64,000 bases of DNA from Streptomyces sp. S.PB5 (lineage in GTDB: Bacteria > Actinomycetota > Actinomycetes > Streptomycetales > Streptomycetaceae). Location: the NCBI RefSeq assembly GCF_030403745.1, contig NZ_JAQMWP010000004.1, forward strand, positions 310,001-374,000. Direction: 5' to 3'. The notes beneath the pieces are model-generated. The model was not told the origin of the DNA. It searched no databases and worked only from the letters and a program-made list of their open reading frames with translations. Position 1 is the first letter of the stretch; each line of letters begins with the position of its first letter. Made by a program: the position numbers and the translations under genes. This document shows, piece by piece, positions 59,082-64,000 of this stretch.

Positions 59082-60343
59082 GCCCACGCGAGATGCTCCC
59101 GGTTGTGTGCGATCAGTCGGTCGGTGAGGGCGTCGGCGTACTCGTACTGGCCGATCAGGGGGTGGGAGAGGAGCGCGCGGAACACCCGGTCCCGGCCGCC
59201 CCGCAGGGCCGCCTCCAGAGCCAGGTCCTCGTACGTCGTCACGGCCGCCGTCAGCCCCGCGTACAGCGGATCGACCGGCGCCACCGGCAACGGCGTCGGC
59301 CCGCTGTGCCCCACCGCCGCCTGCACCTCGATCACGGCGTCGTCGGGGAGGAAGGGCAGCGTGCCGTGGTTGTACGTGTTCACCACCTGGTACGGGCTGC
59401 CCGTACCGGTCAGGAGCGCCGCGGCCAGGTCCACCGCCGCCTCCGAGTAGTAGGCACCGCCCCGCTTCGCGAGCAGCTCCGGCTTCTCGTCCAGCTCGGG
59501 GTCGCCGTACATCTTCAGCAACTCCCGTTCCATCTCCGCCACTTCGGCGGCCCGGGAGGGCTTGGTCGCCAGTTCTCGTACGACCTCGTCGTGCGCGTAG
59601 AAGTACCGCAGGTAGTACGACGGGACCACGCCGAGCCGGTCGAGGAGGGCGGGCGGGAGACGGAGATCCGCCGCGATCGCCTCGCCGTGGTGCGCCAGCA
59701 GCTCGGGCAGGACGTCCTTGCCCTCGGGGCCGCCCAGGCGGACGCCCGTCTCCCAGGTGAGGTGGTTGAGGCCGACGTGGTCGAGGTGGATGTCGGTGGC
59801 GGGGACGTCGAGCAGGGCCGCGAACTTCCGCTGGAAGCCGATCGCCACATTGCACAGGCCGACCGCTTTGTGGCCGGCCTGGAGGAGGGCGCGGGTGACG
59901 ATGCCGACGGGGTTGGTGAAGTCGATGATCCACGCGTTCGGGTTCGTACGGCGGACCCGTTCCGCGATGTCCAGGACCACCGGGACCGTCCGCAGCGCCT
60001 TGGCGAGCCCGCCCGCACCGGTCGTCTCCTGGCCCACGCAGCCGCACTCGAGCGGCCACGTCTCGTCCTGCTCGCGCGCCGCCTGTCCGCCCACGCGGAG
60101 TTGCAGCAGCACGGCGTCGGCGTCGGCCACGCCCGCGTCGAGGTCGTCGGTGACGGTGATCCGGCCCGGGTGCCCCTGCCTGGCGAAGATCCGGCGGGCC
60201 AACCCGCCCACCAGGTCGAGGCGTTCGAGCGCAGGGTCCACCAGCACGAGTTCCTCTATGGGGAGGGTGTCCCGCAACCGCGCGAAGCCGTCGATGAGTT
60301 CGGGGGTGTAGGTCGAACCTCCGCCGACCACGGTGAGTTTCAC
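59078..60343 (-). CDS. csnH: GH4 NAD+-dependent glycosidase, CsnH
   Basis: 421 aa, ATG 60343. GH4 enzymes cleave (phospho)glycosides through an NAD+ redox and elimination mechanism needing a divalent metal. Dinucleotide fold at the N-terminus (VVGGGSTYTPELIDGFARL), metal-site Cys in GLCNVAIGF and His in HVGLNHLTW, and the catalytic Tyr region GGAYYSEAAVDLAAALL. Annotated relatives are called 6-phospho-beta-glucosidases. In this operon it is predicted to split imported glucosamine oligosaccharides inside the cell. Confidence 0.92.
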   Translation of the reverse strand: MKLTVVGGGSTYTPELIDGFARLRDTLPIEELVLVDPALERLDLVGGLARRIFARQGHPGRITVTDDLDAGVADADAVLLQLRVGGQAAREQDETWPLECGCVGQETTGAGGLAKALRTVPVVLDIAERVRRTNPNAWIIDFTNPVGIVTRALLQAGHKAVGLCNVAIGFQRKFAALLDVPATDIHLDHVGLNHLTWETGVRLGGPEGKDVLPELLAHHGEAIAADLRLPPALLDRLGVVPSYYLRYFYAHDEVVRELATKPSRAAEVAEMERELLKMYGDPELDEKPELLAKRGGAYYSEAAVDLAAALLTGTGSPYQVVNTYNHGTLPFLPDDAVIEVQAAVGHSGPTPLPVAPVDPLYAGLTAAVTTYEDLALEAALRGGRDRVFRALLSHPLIGQYEYADALTDRLIAHNREHLAWA

Positions 60344-60349
60344 AAGCGT

Positions 60350-61243
60350 TCAGCCCTTTACTCCGGTGAGCGTGACACCCTCGACGAACGCCTTCTGCGC
60401 GAAGAAGAACACGAGGATCACGGGGGCCATGACCAGTACGGTCGCGGCCATGGTCAGGTTCCAGTCGGTGTGGTGGGCGCCCTTGAAGGACTCCAGGCCG
60501 TAACTCAGCGTCCAGGCGCCCGGGTTCTCCGAGGCGTAGATCTGCGGGCCGAAGTAGTCGTTCCAGGCGTTGAAGAACTGGAAGAGGGCCACCGCGGCGA
60601 TGCCGGGCTTCGCCATCGGGAGGACGACCTTCAGCAGGGTGCGCAGTTCGCCGCAGCCGTCCACCTTCGCCGCGTCCAGGTACTCGTTCGGGATCGTCAT
60701 CAGGAACTGGCGGAGGAGGAAGATCGAGAACGCGTCCCCGAAGGCGAGGGGGATGATCATCGGCCACAGGGTGCCCGAGAGGTCCAGTTGCTTCGCCCAG
60801 AACAGATACATCGGGATGACCACGACCTGGGGCGGCAGCATCATCATCGAGATCACCAGCATCAGGGAGAGATTGCGGCCCCTGAAGCGGAACTTGGCGA
60901 GCGCGTAGGCCACCGGGACCGAGGAGACCACCACGAGGACGGTGCCCAGTCCGGCGTAGATCAGGGTGTTCTTCCACCAGGTCAGAAAGCCCGGGGTGTC
61001 GAAGACCTTCTGGTAGTTGGCCCATTCCCAGGTGTTCGGGATCAGGTCGCGGCTCAGGGCCTGGTCGTCGCTCATGAGCGAGGTCAGGAAGACGAAGACG
61101 AAGGGGAGGGTGAAGAAGAGGGCCGCCGCCACCCCCAGGGAGTGGACCGCGATCCATTCCAGGAACGCCTTGCGGCGGGCGGTGCGTTCGGCCGGGGAGG
61201 TCGGTGTCGTCAACTGCGTCGGCCTGTCCAGTACTTGGGTCAT
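60350..61243 (-). CDS. csnG: Sugar ABC transporter permease (CUT1), CsnG
   Basis: 297 aa, ATG 61243. Six membrane segments, starting LGVAAALFFTLPFVFVFLTS. The EAA-type coupling loop is YLDAAKVDGCGELRTLLKVV then LPMAKPG. MalG-like second permease. It lies 3 nt after csnF and 6 nt before csnH. Forms the transmembrane channel with CsnF; the ATPase is not in the operon, as usual for Streptomyces systems that share MsiK. Confidence 0.94.
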   Translation of the reverse strand: MTQVLDRPTQLTTPTSPAERTARRKAFLEWIAVHSLGVAAALFFTLPFVFVFLTSLMSDDQALSRDLIPNTWEWANYQKVFDTPGFLTWWKNTLIYAGLGTVLVVVSSVPVAYALAKFRFRGRNLSLMLVISMMMLPPQVVVIPMYLFWAKQLDLSGTLWPMIIPLAFGDAFSIFLLRQFLMTIPNEYLDAAKVDGCGELRTLLKVVLPMAKPGIAAVALFQFFNAWNDYFGPQIYASENPGAWTLSYGLESFKGAHHTDWNLTMAATVLVMAPVILVFFFAQKAFVEGVTLTGVKG

Positions 61244-61246
61244 CGG

Positions 61247-62188
61247 TCAGTCACCTGCCTGGATCAGGCCGCCTCGGCGCCGCATCAGGAGCGCGGTGAA
61301 GGCCATGGAGAGGGCGAAGAGGACGAGGGCCACCACACAGGCCGAGCCGTAGTCGAAGCGCTGGAAGCCCAGGTTGTAGACGAGCTGGGGGAGGGTGAGC
61401 GTCGACTTCTCCGGGTAGCCGGGCTCGAACAGGGTGCCCGCGCCCTGGATCACGCCCGAGGCGACCTTTCCGGCGACCAGGGGCTGTGTGTAGTACTGCA
61501 TCGTCTGGATCACCCCGGTCACGACCGCGAACATGATGATCGGGGAGATGTTCGGGAGCGTGACATAGCGGAAGCGCTGCCACGCGGAGGCGCCGTCCAG
61601 CTCGGCCGCCTCGTACTGCTCCTTCGGTACGTCGAGCAGGGACGCCATGAAGATGACCATGAGGTCGCCGATGCCCCAGAGGGCGAGCAGGGTGAGGGCG
61701 GGCTTGGACCAGGTGGGGTCGTTGAACCAGCCGGGGGCCGGGATGCCGACCTTTTCGAGGATCGAGTTGACCGGGCCCGTGCCGGGGTTGAGGAGGAAGG
61801 CGAAGGCCATGGTGGCCGCCACCGGCGGGGCCAGGTAGGGGAGGTAGAAGAGGGTGCGGAAGACCCCGGCGCCGGTCCTGATCCGGGTGATGAGCAGGCC
61901 GATGCCGAGTCCGAAGAGGACGCGCAGGGTCACCATCACCAGGACCAGCCACAGGGTGTTGCGCAGGGCGGGCCAGAAGTAGGGGTAGTGCTCGAAGACG
62001 TAGGTCCAGTTCTTCGTGCCGCTCCACGTCGGCGGTTTGAAGCCGTCGTAGTGCATGAAGGAGAAGTAGAGCGTCGAGACCATCGGGTACGCGAAGAAGA
62101 CCGCGAAGCCGATCAGCCAGGGCGACATGAAGGCCAGGGTGCGGAGCGCCGACCTCCGGCGCTTCGACCTCAACGTGACGGTGCTCAT
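61247..62188 (-). CDS. csnF: Sugar ABC transporter permease (CUT1), CsnF
   Basis: 313 aa, ATG 62188, 2 nt after the csnE stop. MalF-like: RTLAFMSPWLIGFAVFFAYP as first membrane segment, a periplasmic loop, then YEAAELDGASAWQRFRYVTL plus PNISPIIMF as the EAA loop. A short basic N-terminus (LRSKRRRSALR) precedes the first helix. Partner of CsnG. Confidence 0.94.
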   Translation of the reverse strand: MSTVTLRSKRRRSALRTLAFMSPWLIGFAVFFAYPMVSTLYFSFMHYDGFKPPTWSGTKNWTYVFEHYPYFWPALRNTLWLVLVMVTLRVLFGLGIGLLITRIRTGAGVFRTLFYLPYLAPPVAATMAFAFLLNPGTGPVNSILEKVGIPAPGWFNDPTWSKPALTLLALWGIGDLMVIFMASLLDVPKEQYEAAELDGASAWQRFRYVTLPNISPIIMFAVVTGVIQTMQYYTQPLVAGKVASGVIQGAGTLFEPGYPEKSTLTLPQLVYNLGFQRFDYGSACVVALVLFALSMAFTALLMRRRGGLIQAGD

Positions 62189-62190
62189 CG

Positions 62191-63525
62191 CTACTTCGCC
62201 TGCGCGATGTCCGTGTCGATCTGCGCGGCCGTCTTCTTCAGGCCCGCCGTCAGGTCGGTGGCCTTGCCGCTCTCGTACTCGTAGCCGAAGTTCTGGATCG
62301 TCGTGAGGTACACGCCGCCGTTGAGGGAAGCGGGAGACGTGGTCGAGTTCGGGTCGGCGGCGATGTCCAGGAACGTCTTGAAGCGCGGGTCGTACTTCAG
62401 CTTCGGGGACTTCAGGGCCTGAAGCGTCGAGGGCACGTTGTGGATGGCGTTGGAGAAGCCCACCACCGCGTCGGTGTCCGTGGTGATGTACTTGACCAGC
62501 TCCCAGGCCGCGTTCTGCTTCTTGCTGGTGGCGGCGATACCGGTGATCGTGCCGGTGATGTAGCCCTTGCCGTACTGGTCGGCCTGGTCGTCGGGGACGG
62601 GCAGCGGGGCCACCCCGATCTCGAAGTCGGGCTTGGCGTCGAGGGCCATGCCGAGCCGCCACTCACCGTCGAGCTGCATGGCCACCTGGCCGGTGTGGAA
62701 GGGGTGCTTGGGACCCCACTCGTCGCCGAGCTTGGCGCGGTACTTCTCCAGCTTGGCGTAGCCGCCGAGTTCGTCGACCAGCTTCTTCTGTGTGGTGAAG
62801 GCGGCGGCGACCGCCGGGTCCGTCGCGACCGTCGACTTGCCGCTCTTGTCGAAGTACGTGGGGGAGAACTGGCCCATGTAGTGCTCGGTCGTGGTCTCCC
62901 AGCCGTGGTAGTTCGGCATGAAGCCGAGCTGCTTGTAGCTGTCGCCCTGAGTGATCGTCAACTTCTTGGCGTCGGCCTCGAATTCGGACCAGGTCCTGGG
63001 CGGGCTGCTGATGCCTGCCTTCTCGAAGGCCGTCTTGTTGTAGTAGAGGCCGTACGCGTCACCGAGCAGCGGGGCCGTGCAGCGGTTCCCCTCGAACTGC
63101 GTGTACTCACTCATCGCGGTCGGGAAGGTCTTGTCCGGGTCGATGTCCGACTTCTCGAAGAAGGGGTTGAGGTCGACCAGGGCGCCGGAGGAGCAGAACT
63201 TGCCGACGGCGTTGGTGGTGAAGGACGAGATCACGTCGGGAGCCTTCGAACCGCCGGCGCGCAGCGCCTGGTTGATCTTGTCGTCCGTCATGTTGCCGAC
63301 GACGTTGACGTGGATGTTGGGGTGCGCCTTCTCGAACCCGGCGATCAGGGACTTGACCGCCTTCACCTCGCTCGGCGCGCTCCAGGCGTGCCAGAAGTTG
63401 AGGGTGGTCTCGGCGGACGCGTCGTCGTTCGCGCCGGACTCCGACTGGCCGGTACAGGCGGCGGTGGTGAGGAGGGTCGCGGAGGCGATCAGGGCAAAGG
63501 CCGTTATTCGGGCGCGCTTGGGCAT
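62191..63525 (-). CDS. csnE: Sugar-binding lipoprotein of ABC transporter, CsnE
   Basis: 444 aa, ATG 63525 (GGGAG upstream). Lipoprotein signal: FALIASATLLTTAACTG with lipidated Cys in LTTAAC. SBP_bac_1-type domain: TTLNFWHAWSAPSEVKAVKS, later FPTAMSEYTQFEG and WRLGMALDAKPDFEIGVAPL. Captures oligosaccharides, predicted glucosamine oligomers from chitosan, for CsnFG. Confidence 0.93.
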   Translation of the reverse strand: MPKRARITAFALIASATLLTTAACTGQSESGANDDASAETTLNFWHAWSAPSEVKAVKSLIAGFEKAHPNIHVNVVGNMTDDKINQALRAGGSKAPDVISSFTTNAVGKFCSSGALVDLNPFFEKSDIDPDKTFPTAMSEYTQFEGNRCTAPLLGDAYGLYYNKTAFEKAGISSPPRTWSEFEADAKKLTITQGDSYKQLGFMPNYHGWETTTEHYMGQFSPTYFDKSGKSTVATDPAVAAAFTTQKKLVDELGGYAKLEKYRAKLGDEWGPKHPFHTGQVAMQLDGEWRLGMALDAKPDFEIGVAPLPVPDDQADQYGKGYITGTITGIAATSKKQNAAWELVKYITTDTDAVVGFSNAIHNVPSTLQALKSPKLKYDPRFKTFLDIAADPNSTTSPASLNGGVYLTTIQNFGYEYESGKATDLTAGLKKTAAQIDTDIAQAK

Positions 63526-63540
63526 GGCGAGGTCTCCCTG

Positions 63541-63600
63541 GGGCGAGGGTGGAGGGCTTGCGGTGAGGGTGAGGGTGAGGGCGAAGGGGGTCGCGGAGAA
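63541..63600. repeat. G-rich GTGAGG-repeat tract between csnR and csnE
   Basis: The plus strand reads GGCGAGGGTGGAGGGCTTGC, then GGTGAGGGTGAGGGTGAGGG. The 6-bp GTGAGG repeat and multiple G-runs could form a quadruplex, while the csn transcript itself is C-rich here. The gap is 81 nt in total and contains no other obvious signal. Confidence 0.7.
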
Positions 63601-63606
63601 GCGGGA

Positions 63607-64000
63607 TCAGCGCGAGGTGTCGAAGACCTCGTCACGGGTGGCCGCCAGCGCGCTCTCCAACGCGCCGCGCAGCACGGGGTGTTCGGGTACCGCCCCGACG
63701 ACGAGCTTGGGCCTGGCCGCGGCCAGTTCCTCCAGCTCGGACTGGACGAGGGCGCGCAGGACCTCACCGCCGGAGGTGAGCGAGGCGCCGCTCAGGACGA
63801 CGAGTTCGGGGTCGAGGACGGAGACGAGGGAGGCGAGACCGGTGGCGAGGCGGGTCGCGTAGGTCTCCAACAGGCGCTGGTGCGGGCCCTCCTGGGACTG
63901 CGCGGCCTGTCCGACGAGGGCTGCCGCCACCTCGGCGTACGGGCCCTCGGGGATGTCCTCGATGCCGAGTTCGCGGGCGAGTTCCGGGATGGCCTGGGAG
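63607..64000 (-). CDS. csnR: ROK-family transcriptional repressor, CsnR (5' end outside window)
   Basis: The last ~130 codons are present and the frame is open to the right edge. The visible part is the end of a ROK sugar-kinase-like domain: AQSQEGPHQRLLETYATRLA, GLASLVSVLDPELVVLSGAS and HPVLRGALESALAATRDEVF. The N-terminal winged helix and zinc-binding CxCGxxGC motif lie outside. The gene order ROK regulator, binding protein, two permeases, GH4 and kinase is that of csnR-csnEFGHK of S. coelicolor, where CsnR represses the operon. That order is recalled from memory and not re-derived here. Confidence 0.85.
   Translation of the reverse strand, partial: SQAIPELARELGIEDIPEGPYAEVAAALVGQAAQSQEGPHQRLLETYATRLATGLASLVSVLDPELVVLSGASLTSGGEVLRALVQSELEELAAARPKLVVGAVPEHPVLRGALESALAATRDEVFDTSR

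Overview
The window is Streptomyces-type chromosomal DNA. It has very high GC with strong G/C third-position bias, GTG and TTG starts, and families typical of the genus: a chaplin, a sortase-E type thioester surface protein, dynamin-like sporulation GTPases with SsbB, a PknG/GlnX/GlnH signalling locus and a csn-type glucosamine-oligosaccharide operon. The species was not determined. From memory, the right-hand 35 kb has the gene order of the csn / pknG / ssbB-dyn segment of the S. coelicolor core.

1-5.8 kb (minus strand): a four-gene polysaccharide operon with overlapping stops and starts. It encodes a GT-B glycosyltransferase, a polyprenyl-phosphate sugar-phosphate transferase, a Wzy/O-antigen-ligase-like protein and a MurJ-like flippase cut by the window edge.

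5.8-25.5 kb: an accessory envelope/secretion region. It holds at least seven small secreted proteins without a recognised family and a three-cysteine chaplin behind a consensus sigma-BldN-type promoter. It also holds a subtilisin whose C-terminal domain has fallen out of frame, a two-repeat SdrD-B-like/Cna-B-like protein without a sortase anchor, and two near-identical L,D-transpeptidases on opposite strands flanking an LCP ligase and a phosphorylation-dead response-regulator receiver. Two secreted GH16 glucanases, a GXWXG/DUF4334-type protein and a Tat-exported MetE-like protein complete it. A graveyard of transposase fragments (IS1182-like, IS4-like, IS110-like) lies at 22.1-23.4 kb.

26-37 kb: conserved core. 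It runs D-2-hydroxyacid dehydrogenase, VOC protein, tRNA-Arg(UCU), two dynamin-like GTPases plus ssbB (with two DnaA-box-like sites upstream and an 8 x 8-bp array downstream), a TQXA thioester adhesin with an LAETG anchor, then EttA, a hotdog thioesterase and a conserved unknown.

37-46 kb: an FtsX/MacB-type ABC exporter (one ATPase and two very large permeases), a group II truncated haemoglobin and a PCMT-like methyltransferase.

46.6-57.8 kb (minus): a seven-gene signalling operon. GlnX-like membrane sensor and GlnH-like binding protein are followed by a coiled-coil protein, a PknG-like kinase, a PP2C phosphatase, a VWA protein and an FHA protein with a long collagen-like tract. This is a larger version of the mycobacterial GlnH-GlnX-PknG amino-acid-sensing pathway.

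58-64 kb (minus): the csn operon. A ROK repressor (partial), binding protein, two permeases, a GH4 glycosidase and a sugar kinase together import, cleave and phosphorylate amino-sugar oligosaccharides.

Palindromic REP-like elements occur between genes and, unusually, in frame inside a permease gene and the kinase gene. Short tandem arrays sit at the 3' ends of several genes.
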